Below, piece by piece: positions 1 to 9,396 of a stretch of 18,630 nucleotides of DNA. The DNA lies in contig JAYWAO010000066.1 of the NCBI GenBank assembly GCA_043782365.1, positions 1 to 18,630 on the forward strand, given 5' to 3'. Origin of the DNA: CAIWCD01 sp043782365. Its GTDB lineage: Bacteria > Myxococcota > Myxococcia > Myxococcales > 40CM-4-68-19. The notes beneath the pieces are model-generated. The model was not told the DNA's origin. It saw only the letters and a list, made by a program, of their open reading frames with translations, and made no database searches. The translations under genes were made by a program, and so were the position numbers. Within the stretch, counting starts at the first letter, position 1. Each line of letters starts with the position of its first letter.

Positions 1-185
1 CCGCTGTCCCCGTGACCGTGGGCACCAAGATCCACCTGGTCGGCAGCCCCGCGCTCGACGCGCTGGTGCTCTCCACCATCAAGGGCTCGGGCAAGGCCAC
101 CGCCTACATCGTCGGCTCGGCGACCGGCACGGCCAACTTCACCCTCGACCTCGCGCTGCACCTGTCGATGGCCTACGAGCCGTAG
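1..185 (+). CDS. 3' end of an unidentified protein (partial)
   Basis: An open frame enters from the left edge and ends at TAG 183-185, giving about 60 residues that close with the sequence MAYEP. The visible part is rich in Ala, Gly, Thr, Leu and Ser, alternates short hydrophobic and small residues as in a beta-rich secreted or surface domain, and has no cysteine. Codons end mostly in G or C, so the frame looks coding. I recognise no family, and the start lies outside the window. It is followed at once by a strong stem-loop, which fits the end of a transcription unit. Confidence 0.6.
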   Translation, partial: AVPVTVGTKIHLVGSPALDALVLSTIKGSGKATAYIVGSATGTANFTLDLALHLSMAYEP

Positions 186-208
186 GCAGGCCCTCGCGCC
201 GCAGACGA

Positions 209-243
209 CTCGGGCCGCGCTCCTGCAAGGGAGGCGGCCCGAG
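209..243. terminator. Bidirectional terminator-like stem-loop
   Basis: A perfect 10-bp stem (ctcgggccgc 209-218 with gcggcccgag 234-243) is continued inside by ctcc/ggag (220-223 with 230-233) after a one-base bulge, closing on a 6-nt loop. It sits between a plus-strand gene ending at 185 and a minus-strand gene ending at 269, where a shared terminator is expected. A second small hairpin (gcttcg 246-251 with cgaagc 258-263) follows. There is no long T-tract, as is common in GC-rich genomes, so the function is inferred from structure and position. Confidence 0.6.
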
Positions 244-268
244 GCGCTTCGGGGCAGCGAAGCAAGTA

Positions 269-1018
269 TTACATATACATCCCACCGTTGACCTTCAGCA
301 CCTCGCCAGTGATGTACGCGGACTTCTCCGAGGCGAGGAAGGCGATCGCCTCGGCCACCTCGCGCGCGGTCCCGGGCCTGCCGAGCGCCGCGCCGCCCAC
401 CATCGCCTTCTTGGCCTCCGCGGGCAGGTCCTTGGTCATGTCGGTCTCGATGAACCCGGGGCTGACGGCGTTGACCCGCACGTTGCGGCTGCCCAGCTCC
501 TTGGCGAGGCTCTTGGTGAGGCCGATCAGGCCGGCCTTGGTCATCGAGTAGACCGTCTGCCCGGCGTTGCCTGTCTCGCCCACCACGCTGGTGAGGTTGA
601 CGATGCTGCCGCCCTTGCGCAGCATCGCCTTGGCGGCCCCCTTCGAGAGGTGGAACGCCGAGGCGAGGTTGACGTGCAGCATCCGCTCGAGGTCGGCCGC
701 CTTGTAGCGGAGGATGAGCCCGTCGATGGAGATGCCCGCGTTGTTGACGAGGATGTCGAGCCCGCCGAGCGCGGCGACCGAATCGGTGATCGCCTCGAGG
801 CAGGCGTCACCATCTGCCACGTCGAACTTGAGCAGCACCACCAGCGGCGAGCCCGCCTGTTGGCAGAGCGCCTGCGCCTCCTGCGCGGCGGCGTCATTGC
901 CGGCATAGGCGAGGGCCAGCTTGCAGCCCCCCTCGGCGAGGCGGACGGCGGCGGCCCGGCCGATGCCGCGGGAGGCGCCGGTGACGAGGGCGGACTTGTT
1001 CTCGAACTCGCGGGTCAT
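269..1018 (-). CDS. fabG: 3-oxoacyl-[acyl-carrier-protein] reductase, FabG type
   Basis: This 249-residue short-chain dehydrogenase most likely reduces 3-oxoacyl-ACP to 3-hydroxyacyl-ACP with NADPH in the cytoplasmic fatty-acid elongation cycle. Visible motifs are the Rossmann glycine motif TGASRGIG at 13-20, NNAG at 92-95, and the catalytic set Ser144, Tyr157 and Lys161 in YSMTK. The C-terminus VNGGMYM is typical of FabG proper, and the length matches E. coli FabG (244). The frame is open 47 codons further upstream, but that extension is Arg/Pro-rich junk. ATG 1018 has GGAGAG seven bases upstream and begins a normal FabG N-terminus. The gene stands alone, without acpP, fabD or fabF beside it, so a specialised role (polyketide, PHA or another pathway) cannot be excluded, although all catalytic features are those of FabG. 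Confidence 0.92.
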   Translation of the reverse strand: MTREFENKSALVTGASRGIGRAAAVRLAEGGCKLALAYAGNDAAAQEAQALCQQAGSPLVVLLKFDVADGDACLEAITDSVAALGGLDILVNNAGISIDGLILRYKAADLERMLHVNLASAFHLSKGAAKAMLRKGGSIVNLTSVVGETGNAGQTVYSMTKAGLIGLTKSLAKELGSRNVRVNAVSPGFIETDMTKDLPAEAKKAMVGGAALGRPGTAREVAEAIAFLASEKSAYITGEVLKVNGGMYM

Positions 1019-1255
1019 GGATCTCTCCGGTGGTGGACGGGGCGTAGTGGTAGCCGGAGTCGCCGGATCCGACAACGGCGAAGCGCGCCGGGTCCCAGCG
1101 CACCGAGCAACTCGCCTCCTGTCGCCAGGGCGGCGGCGAGAGGAACGTCGACGGCACAAGCCCCTGCCAGGTGACCGGCATCGAGGCTAGACTCGGCACC
1201 CTGTGTCCATGAAAATTCATCGTGGCAAGTTGAGAAATCATGGTAGAAAGCAGGA
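1019..1255. other. Divergent intergenic region, fabG / AAA ATPase
   Basis: This 237-bp gap separates two divergently transcribed genes and must hold both promoters. The part next to the ATPase gene (about 1205-1250) is distinctly AT-richer than its surroundings and contains a short inverted repeat, atgaa-aa-ttcat, at 1209-1220. On the minus strand a weak TTGTCG-N17-TACCAC pair can be read upstream of fabG, but the match is poor. No convincing promoter consensus was found for either gene. Confidence 0.35.
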
Positions 1256-2401
1256 GTGATCCGCCGACTCCTCCACGAGGCCGCGCTCTCCCGCTCCCTC
1301 CGGGAGAGCCCGGTCGTCGCCCTGCTGGGTCCCCGGCAGGTGGGCAAGAGCACGCTCGCCCGGCAGGTGATGCTCCGCGCGAAGGGGCCGGCCCACTTCT
1401 TCGACCTGGAGCGCGCGACCGACCTGGCGCGCCTCTCCGACCCGCAGCTGGCCCTCGCGCCGCTTCGTGGCCTGGTGATCCTAGACGAAGTGCAGCACCA
1501 CCCAGACCTCTTCACGGCGCTGCGGCCGCTCGCGGACAGACGCCCCCTCCCGGCGCGCTTCCTGGTGCTGGGCAGCGCCTCCCCCGAGCTGCTGCGGCAG
1601 ACCAGCGAGACCCTGGCAGGCCGCGTCGTCTTCCACGAGCTCGGAGGCTTCGGGCTGGCCGAAGTGAAGGGCGACTGGCCGCGCCTCTGGCTGCGCGGAG
1701 GCTTCCCCTCCTCGTACACGGCGCGGAGCCTGGCCGCGAGCTGGCGCTGGCGGGAAGGGTTCATCCGCACCTTCCTCGAGCGGGACCTGCCACAGCTTGG
1801 AGTCGCGGTGGCCGCGCCCACCCTGCGCCGCTTCTGGACCATGTTGGCGCACGTCCACGGCCAGACCGCCAACTTCTCGCAGCTCGGCGGGTCGCTGGGC
1901 GTCAGCGACATGACGGTGCGGCGCTACCTCGACCTCTTGGAGCAGACCTTCATGGTCCGGAACCTCCAGCCCTGGCACGAGAACGTCGCCAAGCGGCAGG
2001 TCAAGGCGCCCAAGGTCTACCTGCGCGACACCGGCCTCTTGCACTCCCTCTTGGGGCTGCGAGACGAGGAGGGCGTCCGCGGTTCGCCGTCGGCGGGGGC
2101 CTCTTTCGAGGGCCTGGCGATCGATGCGGTGATGGCGACGATCGAGGCCTCCGAGCGCGATTGCTTCTTCTGGGCCACTTACCAAGGGGCGGAGCTCGAC
2201 CTCCTGGTGGTGCGCGGGCGGCAGCGCCGTGGCTTCGAGATCAAGCTCGGCAGCGCGCCCGTCCTGACCAAGTCGATGCAGATCGCGCTCGAGGAACTGA
2301 AGCTCGACCGCCTCGACATCATCCACGCAGGGGAGGAGAGCTATCCGCTCGCGCAAAGGGTGCGGGCCGTGCCCCTTTCCCGGCTGGCGGAGGAGCTGTA
2401 A
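1256..2401 (+). CDS. AAA+ ATPase with DUF4143 C-terminal domain
   Basis: The 381-residue protein belongs to the common AAA_14/DUF4143 family, whose cellular role is largely unknown. The N-terminal ATPase has Walker A GPRQVGKS at 25-32, Walker B LVILDEVQ at 73-80 and a sensor-like GSAS at 106-109. A helix-turn-helix-like stretch (about 203-226) precedes the DUF4143 region. Near the C-terminus Glu285, Asp315 and the FEIK motif (Glu328, Lys330) form the spaced acidic/lysine pattern of a PD-(D/E)XK nuclease fold, as is usual in this family. An in-frame stop at 1244 leaves GTG 1256 as the first possible start, and the MIRR opening is typical of the family. The purine-rich AGCAGGA lies almost against the start codon, so initiation may be inefficient. 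The length is full and no damage is seen. Such genes often spread as mobile or toxin-antitoxin-like accessory genes; that reading is inference. Confidence 0.88.
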   Translation: MIRRLLHEAALSRSLRESPVVALLGPRQVGKSTLARQVMLRAKGPAHFFDLERATDLARLSDPQLALAPLRGLVILDEVQHHPDLFTALRPLADRRPLPARFLVLGSASPELLRQTSETLAGRVVFHELGGFGLAEVKGDWPRLWLRGGFPSSYTARSLAASWRWREGFIRTFLERDLPQLGVAVAAPTLRRFWTMLAHVHGQTANFSQLGGSLGVSDMTVRRYLDLLEQTFMVRNLQPWHENVAKRQVKAPKVYLRDTGLLHSLLGLRDEEGVRGSPSAGASFEGLAIDAVMATIEASERDCFFWATYQGAELDLLVVRGRQRRGFEIKLGSAPVLTKSMQIALEELKLDRLDIIHAGEESYPLAQRVRAVPLSRLAEEL

Positions 2402-2471
2402 CCCACTCGCAGAGCCGATCCAGGCTTGGCGCCGCTTGCTGTCCTCCCCCGGTGTGCGATGCTCGAACTCC

Positions 2472-2921
2472 ATGCACTCCCGCTTGCACGGACTCTTCCC
2501 TCGCGTAGGTCTCGCGCTCGCCGCCTTCTGGCTGGTCCTGGGGCTCGCCGCGTGCGCCGCCAAGGTGATCCGCTACGACACCGGCGCCTTCTCGCTCCTC
2601 GTCCCTAAGGCGCTGGTGGTAGAGCAGTTCGTCTCCAGCCAGCAGACGGTCTTCTCGCTGCGCCTCGGCCACGACGGCCCGGTCTGCGCCACCCTCCAGT
2701 TCACCCACCAGGGCGGCGGCGCTTGCGGGGCCGAGGAACTGGCGCTGCAGCACGGGAGCGCTCCGCACTGCGACGAGCGCGCGGAGAGCTGCCAGGCGTG
2801 CGTCGACCTCGAGGGCAGCGCCGCGCAGCTGCACGCGCGCACCATCGATGAGCTGGAGTGCAGCGAGGTCGTCCGCGGGCTCTTCGAATCGCTGCAAGTG
2901 AAGCCCGCGCTGCACCGCTAG
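2472..2921 (+). CDS. Small Cys-rich putative lipoprotein
   Basis: The 149-residue product starts with a basic stretch and a hydrophobic helix, then a good lipobox LAAC at 25-28, so Cys28 is the likely lipidated residue and the protein should be anchored on the outer face of a membrane. The mature part contains six further cysteines (72, 85, 100, 107, 110, 130), suggesting disulfides in the periplasm. I do not recognise the family. The start is uncertain: ATG 2472 gives a clean signal peptide, while GTG 2454 and TTG 2436 are open in frame. None has a clear Shine-Dalgarno. It lies 70 bp after the ATPase and only 6 bp before the next gene, so it may be co-transcribed with that gene. Confidence 0.62.
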   Translation: MHSRLHGLFPRVGLALAAFWLVLGLAACAAKVIRYDTGAFSLLVPKALVVEQFVSSQQTVFSLRLGHDGPVCATLQFTHQGGGACGAEELALQHGSAPHCDERAESCQACVDLEGSAAQLHARTIDELECSEVVRGLFESLQVKPALHR

Positions 2922-2927
2922 GCCGCT

Positions 2928-3503
2928 GTGGGCGCGGGTCTGCGCATCGGGGTGATCGGCCTGGGCGCGATCGGCGGCCCCGTCGCCGCGCGGCTCGCGG
3001 CCGGGTTGCAGCGAGGAGAAGAGCTGCGCCTCGCGGCCGGCTCCGAGGCGACGGCCGCGAAGCTGCGCGCCGCTGGACTCACAGTGTTGTTTTCGGATGA
3101 GACGCTCATCGTCCCAGCGGCGCGCGTTGCAACACCGAACTTATCGATCGACGCACAGCTCCCCGCTGCGGAAGGGGGCTACGACGTGCTGCTCCTCTGC
3201 GTCCGCGGCGAGGCCACGCCGGCTGCGCTTGCGCACGCAGTCCCGCTGCTGGCGCGGTCGGGCGCGATCGTCTGCCTGCAGAACGGCCTGCCCGAGGAGG
3301 CCGTGGCGGCGCAGGCCGGGGCAGGGCGGACGCTGGGCGCGGTGATCGGCTGGTCGGCCACCGTCGACAAACCGGGCCACTACCGGATCACCGGCAAGGG
3401 GGCCTTCTGCCTGGGTCTCGGCGAGCGGGTCTTCGAAGCCCGGCTGCGCTCGGCCCGATTCAGGTCAGGCCGGGAGAGGGTTCGCCGAGGCGCGGAGCGC
3501 TAG
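2928..3503 (+). pseudogene. Ketopantoate reductase-like, C-terminal half missing
   Basis: The 191 residues start with a clear ApbA/PanE-type Rossmann domain. GLGAIG at 11-16 binds the nucleotide, and the stretch around CLQNG at 116-120 followed by a Glu-containing helix matches the family core. The enzyme would reduce 2-dehydropantoate to pantoate in coenzyme A synthesis. Family members are about 300 residues with a helical C-terminal domain carrying the catalytic Lys and substrate site. Here homology-like sequence stops near residue 165 and is replaced by an Arg-rich tail ending at TAG 3501-3503. The next 90 bp stay open in another frame (to TGA about 3596) with protein-like composition, as expected after a frameshift or deletion near 3430-3470. 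I read it as a decayed gene; a genuine single-domain protein is the alternative. It begins 6 bp after the lipoprotein gene with GTG. Confidence 0.6.
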
Positions 3504-3660
3504 CCGGAATCCCTGGCTTGCGCTCCTGGCGGGTCGACGGCTTTCCGCTGCGCTGGTTCTATTTCGAGGCGGCCGCGGCCATCCAGAGCGAGGTTTGAAA
3601 GCCTCCTCTCGCGGGGGCCTCTGGACGTCCTCACTGCCTCCGCCTGCAGCAGTCTCCGGG
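3504..3660. other. Non-coding remnant between convergent genes
   Basis: About 157 bp separate the truncated reductase from the convergent nucleotidyltransferase gene. The left part reads as protein-like sequence in a frame different from the reductase, ending in TGA near 3596 and containing RWFYFEAAAA. It may be the lost end of the reductase or of an unrelated gene joined by deletion. No clear terminator hairpin was found. Confidence 0.35.
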
Positions 3661-4149
3661 TCACTTCTGGCGGTCGAGCTCACTGCGCAGCGCGAGGAGT
3701 TGCAGCAGCATGAGCTGATCCTTGGGGCGGGTCAGAGTCTGCTTGATGGCGATCAGGCGCTCCAAGGAAATGATGCGCGTGGATTGTCCGAAGAGGTCTA
3801 CCTCCACGCTGTCGAGCGCGAGCGCATCGAAATCCATGCCTGCACCAAGCTCGCCGAGCATGTCGATGCGGCCAAGGCGGGTGTCGAGCAGTTGGTGACC
3901 GGGACCGGCCAGGTGGGACTCTTGCGGCGAGAGATTCCGCCGGTCGTTGACGTAGACGGCCTTCAGGTCCGAAATCGCCATGAGAAGACGCTGGATGTTC
4001 TCCGGAGTCCGCCGATGAACCACGTCCAGGTCGAGGGTGACAATGGGGGCGCCGTGGGCAACGGCCGCGAGGCCACCGACCACGATGAACTCCACGCCGT
4101 GTCGCGCCAGCAAGAGGAGCGCCTGCTCAAAGTCGGTCGCGCTCTTCAA
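3661..4149 (-). CDS. Nucleotidyltransferase-fold protein
   Basis: The 162-residue protein has the hallmark of a minimal nucleotidyltransferase. A GG motif (VVGGLAAVAHG) is followed by TLDLDVV, where the two Asp residues form the metal-binding DxD pair. A third conserved element, RIDML, follows later and supplies another acidic residue. Related families include DUF6036/AbiEii-like antitoxin or toxin NTases and MNT-type proteins that adenylylate partner proteins; which of these applies cannot be told from sequence. The C-terminal third is helical and charged. The frame is open to a GTG at 4215, but that stretch is the shadow of the upstream gene. The likely start is TTG 4149, which overlaps the TGA stop of the upstream 79-residue gene as TTGA, implying translational coupling. 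ATG is not available close by, so the exact start remains uncertain. Confidence 0.72.
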   Translation of the reverse strand: MKSATDFEQALLLLARHGVEFIVVGGLAAVAHGAPIVTLDLDVVHRRTPENIQRLLMAISDLKAVYVNDRRNLSPQESHLAGPGHQLLDTRLGRIDMLGELGAGMDFDALALDSVEVDLFGQSTRIISLERLIAIKQTLTRPKDQLMLLQLLALRSELDRQK

Positions 4150-4385
4150 CGCCGACCACCGAGCGGCGACCCGCGTGCGATGCCCTGAAACCGGGCGACG
4201 AAGGAGGCCGCACACTGAAGGCGTCGCACGCGCTCGGTGGGGGAGATCGCCAATGCCGAACGAATGAGCGCCAGGTCGACGCCGTTCTCATCCTGGGTCG
4301 GCAGACCATCATCGCCAAATGCAGGAGGCGCGGCGGGGTGCCGCTCGGCCCGTTCGGGAGGAGAGCTGTCGGTGGGCTCGCTCAT
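4146..4385 (-). CDS. Small partner protein of the nucleotidyltransferase
   Basis: The 79-residue frame starts at ATG 4385, with GAGGAG lying directly against the start codon, and ends in TGA overlapping the start of the nucleotidyltransferase gene. The first 35 residues are low-complexity (Ser, Pro, Ala, Asp). The second half has a recognisable pattern, GVDLALIRSALAISPTERVR, followed by an amphipathic helix. From general knowledge, short proteins with a VDL.LIR..L..TP.ERL..LQ pattern are often encoded just before such nucleotidyltransferases, which supports this being a real gene. Its biochemical role is unknown. The reading frame continues upstream without a stop through a hydrophobic segment, so the true start could be further 5'. 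The pair may act as one module. Confidence 0.6.
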   Translation of the reverse strand: MSEPTDSSPPERAERHPAAPPAFGDDGLPTQDENGVDLALIRSALAISPTERVRRLQCAASFVARFQGIARGSPLGGRR

Positions 4386-4587
4386 CTCCTCGACTCTAGC
4401 GCCCACGCACGCTGCCGCGCCAGCGCGCCGCGGCGGCGACGACGTCGAGACGCTCTGGGCCGTTGCCTGCGAAGGCGGGAGCGGAATCGGGAGTGGGACT
4501 GCGCTGATGAGGACGAGAACCACACCGGTGAGGAGCGCGAGCACTCCCGACTGTACCCGCTGCGCGCTCTGCGGATACGGTGCGCCA
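4386..4587. other. Divergent spacer with possible membrane-segment reading frame on minus strand
   Basis: This 202-bp stretch lies between the divergent small partner gene (minus) and the quinone oxidoreductase gene (plus). On the minus strand the frame of the 79-residue protein stays open back to ATG 4598. It encodes a strongly hydrophobic segment beginning SGVLALLTGVVLVLISAV and then a Ser/Ala/Pro linker, with mostly GC-ending codons. If translated, the small protein would be a membrane-anchored protein of about 150 residues whose start overlaps the start of the plus-strand gene head-to-head. No clear promoter was recognised on either strand. Confidence 0.35.
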
Positions 4588-5592
4588 ATGCGCGCCATCG
4601 TCGTCACTCGCCTCGGCGGACCGGAGGTCCTCACGCCCGCGGAAGCGCCGCTCCCGCTGCCGGGCCCTGGCGAAGTGCGGGTGGCCCTGCGCGCGATCGG
4701 CGTCAACTTCGCCGAGACCGAGCGGCGCCGCGGGGTCTACGCGAGGCCTGCTCTGCCATGGATCCCGGGCAACGAGGGTGCCGGCGTGGTCGACGCGCTC
4801 GGCGCCGGAGCAGACCCCGCGCTGCTCGGCGCGCGCGTGGCGTTCTGGGCGCCGCGCACCTCGGGGACCTACACGACCCACGCCACCGTCGCCGCAAGCG
4901 AAGTATTACAGTTTCCCGCCGCGCTGCCCTTCGTGCAGATGGCCGCGCTCCCACTGCAGGGTCTCACCGCCTGGGGCCTGGTGCACCTCGCCGCAAGGGT
5001 GGCCCGCGGGCAGACGGTGCTGCTGCACGCCGCCGCTGGCGGAGTGGGGCGGCTCGCGCTGCAGCTCTGTCTGCGCGCGGGCGCGCGGGTCCTCGGCACC
5101 GGCTCCACCGAGGCGAAGCAGGCGGAGATCGACCGCCTCGGCGGCGTCGCACTGCCCTCGCTGCCAGGCGGCGACGACCTCGCGCAGCGGGTCCTCGCGC
5201 TCACCGGCGGCCGCGGCGTGGACGTGGTCCTCGACTCGGTGGGCAAGGGCACGAGGGACCCCAGCGTCGCCGTGCTCGCTCCCTTCGGCACGCTCGTCTT
5301 CTTCGGCGAGGCGAGCGGCCCGCCCGCGCCAATCGCAGTCGATGACCTGTATGCGCGCTCCATTCGCGTGGGCGCCTTCGGGCTCGACACCGCCGCAGCG
5401 CCAGAGGCCTACGCCGCCGCCCGCGCCAGCCTCGCCGCGGCCCTCTGCAACGGCGCGCTCTCGGTGGCGATCGGAAAAGTGTATGCGCTCGAGGACGCCG
5501 CGGAGGCCCACCGCGCGCTCGAGGGCCGCGGCACCGTCGGCAAGCTGATCCTCGATCCGCTCGCGCCGCCAACGGAAACGCCCACTCCGTGA
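4588..5592 (+). CDS. MDR-family NAD(P)H:quinone oxidoreductase-like zinc-independent dehydrogenase
   Basis: The 334-residue protein is a medium-chain dehydrogenase/reductase of the quinone oxidoreductase (QOR) type. The N-terminal GroES-like catalytic domain (about 1-120) contains the family signature VNFAETERRRGVY and PGNEGAGVV at 60-68. The Rossmann domain carries the nucleotide-binding AAAGGVG at 148-154, and the end GTVGKLIL is characteristic. The Cys/His ligands of zinc-containing alcohol dehydrogenases are absent, so it should be a zinc-free NAD(P)H-dependent reductase of quinones or enones in the cytoplasm; the substrate is unknown. An upstream open frame of 117 codons is rejected, because MRAIVV at ATG 4588 is the normal family start. 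Its stop overlaps the start of the transporter gene by 4 bp, so the two are co-translated. Codons 105-109 (GAA GTA TTA CAG TTT) are unusually AT-rich for this genome. Confidence 0.9.
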   Translation: MRAIVVTRLGGPEVLTPAEAPLPLPGPGEVRVALRAIGVNFAETERRRGVYARPALPWIPGNEGAGVVDALGAGADPALLGARVAFWAPRTSGTYTTHATVAASEVLQFPAALPFVQMAALPLQGLTAWGLVHLAARVARGQTVLLHAAAGGVGRLALQLCLRAGARVLGTGSTEAKQAEIDRLGGVALPSLPGGDDLAQRVLALTGGRGVDVVLDSVGKGTRDPSVAVLAPFGTLVFFGEASGPPAPIAVDDLYARSIRVGAFGLDTAAAPEAYAAARASLAAALCNGALSVAIGKVYALEDAAEAHRALEGRGTVGKLILDPLAPPTETPTP

Positions 5593-6485
5593 CCACCCAG
5601 CGAGGGAACACCAAGGGCGCCCTGCACACGCTGCTCGCCGTCTTCTACATCTTCCTCTGGGCCTCGGCGTTCGTGCCCAGCCGGGTGGTCTCCACCACCG
5701 CGCCGCCGCTCTGGATCCTCGCCTTCCGCTTCATGCTCGCGGGCGCGCTGCTCCTCGGCGGCGCGCTGGCGGCGGGGCTGAAGCTCCCCCGCGAGCCGCG
5801 CACCTGGGGCCGGTTGGCGCTGCTCGGGCTCACCGCGAACGCGGGCTACCTCGGGCTGACCTACCTCGCGCTGCGCCACCTCTCTTCAGGCATGGGCGCG
5901 ATCCTCGCCAGCACCAACCCGCTGCTGCTCGCGCTGGCGGCCCCGCGCCTGCTCGGCGAGCCGCTGACGCGCCGCAAGCTCTTGGGGATGGTGCTCGGCG
6001 TCTCGGGCGTGGTGATCACGATGGCCGCCCGCGCGGGGCTGCAGACCGCTCGGCCGCAGGACGTCTTGCTCGCGATCGGCGGCGTGGTCTCCCTGACCGC
6101 GTCGACCATTCTCTACAAGCGGCTCGATCCCAGAGCCAAGCCGCACCCGCTGGTGGTCAACGGCGCGCAGCTCTTCTGCGCGGGGCTCATCCTGGTGCCA
6201 GCCGCGCTCCTGCTGCACGGCGCGCCGGACGTCGTGCTCTCGGCGCAGATCGCCGTCGCCTTCGCCTACCTGGTGGTGGTGATGAGCATCGGCGCCTCGC
6301 TGCTCTGGTTCTGGTTGCTCTCCCATGGCGACGCCAGCCGGGTGAGCGCCTGGTACTTCCTCACGCCCGTCTTCGGTCTGCTGCTCGGCGCCGCGCTGCT
6401 GGGAGAGAGGCTGGCGCCGCTCGACGGGGTGGGGCTGGTGGTGATCGCCGCGGGGCTCCTCTTGGTGACACGAGAGGCGGGTTGA
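5589..6485 (+). CDS. EamA/DMT-family membrane transporter
   Basis: The 298-residue protein has about ten hydrophobic helices arranged as two EamA repeats, the drug/metabolite transporter architecture; its length is normal for the family. The first helix contains FYIFLWASAFVPSRV, close to the common (W/G)xxF...R motif of EamA helix 1. A Gly/Leu-rich segment LAPLDGVGLVVIAAGLLLV closes the second repeat. Such proteins sit in the inner membrane and export or import small metabolites such as amino acids; the substrate cannot be told. Translation starts at GTG 5589 inside the stop of the oxidoreductase gene (GTGA overlap), which implies coupled expression and possibly a shared substrate or a detoxification role. 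That functional link is inference. Confidence 0.9.
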   Translation: MTTQRGNTKGALHTLLAVFYIFLWASAFVPSRVVSTTAPPLWILAFRFMLAGALLLGGALAAGLKLPREPRTWGRLALLGLTANAGYLGLTYLALRHLSSGMGAILASTNPLLLALAAPRLLGEPLTRRKLLGMVLGVSGVVITMAARAGLQTARPQDVLLAIGGVVSLTASTILYKRLDPRAKPHPLVVNGAQLFCAGLILVPAALLLHGAPDVVLSAQIAVAFAYLVVVMSIGASLLWFWLLSHGDASRVSAWYFLTPVFGLLLGAALLGERLAPLDGVGLVVIAAGLLLVTREAG

Positions 6486-6514
6486 GGCAGTCGCAGCGCG
6501 CTGTGGTCGCCCTG

Positions 6515-6542
6515 CCGCCGCGCCAAGCGCGTGCGCCGGCGG
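6515..6542 (+). terminator. Stem-loop after the transporter gene
   Basis: The repeat ccgccg (6515-6520) pairs with cggcgg (6537-6542). Inner GC-rich bases (gcgc/gcgc around a caa) can extend the structure. It lies 30 bp after the transporter stop and before the peptidase leader. There is no T-tract, so terminator function is only suggested by position. Confidence 0.3.
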
Positions 6543-6557
6543 ACTGTCTGAAATACC

Positions 6558-6590
6558 GACCGCGACACCTCGTGATAGTCAATCGCGGTC
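6558..6590. repeat. Inverted repeat in the peptidase leader (possible operator)
   Basis: A perfect 8-bp inverted repeat, gaccgcga (6558-6565) and tcgcggtc (6583-6590), is separated by 17 bp. It ends 19 bp before the ATG of the S9 peptidase and just upstream of its AGGGGGA ribosome-binding site. The half-sites could bind a dimeric regulator about two helical turns apart, or form a leader hairpin. Function is inferred from position only. Confidence 0.45.
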
Positions 6591-6609
6591 AAATCCCCAG
6601 GGGGACCCC

Positions 6610-9363
<2,754 letters not shown>

Positions 9364-9396
9364 TGTAAGACAATCGGGTGGGCGACGGGCTGCTGC

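Noticed and set aside
1019..1159. 47-codon upstream extension of the fabG frame
   Set aside because: The translation is Arg/Pro-rich and unlike any FabG; ATG 1018 has a good ribosome-binding site and begins the conserved domain.
4237..4587. 117-codon upstream extension of the quinone oxidoreductase frame
   Set aside because: Low-complexity Ser/Arg/Ala translation antiparallel to the small partner gene; the family starts at MRAIVV (ATG 4588).
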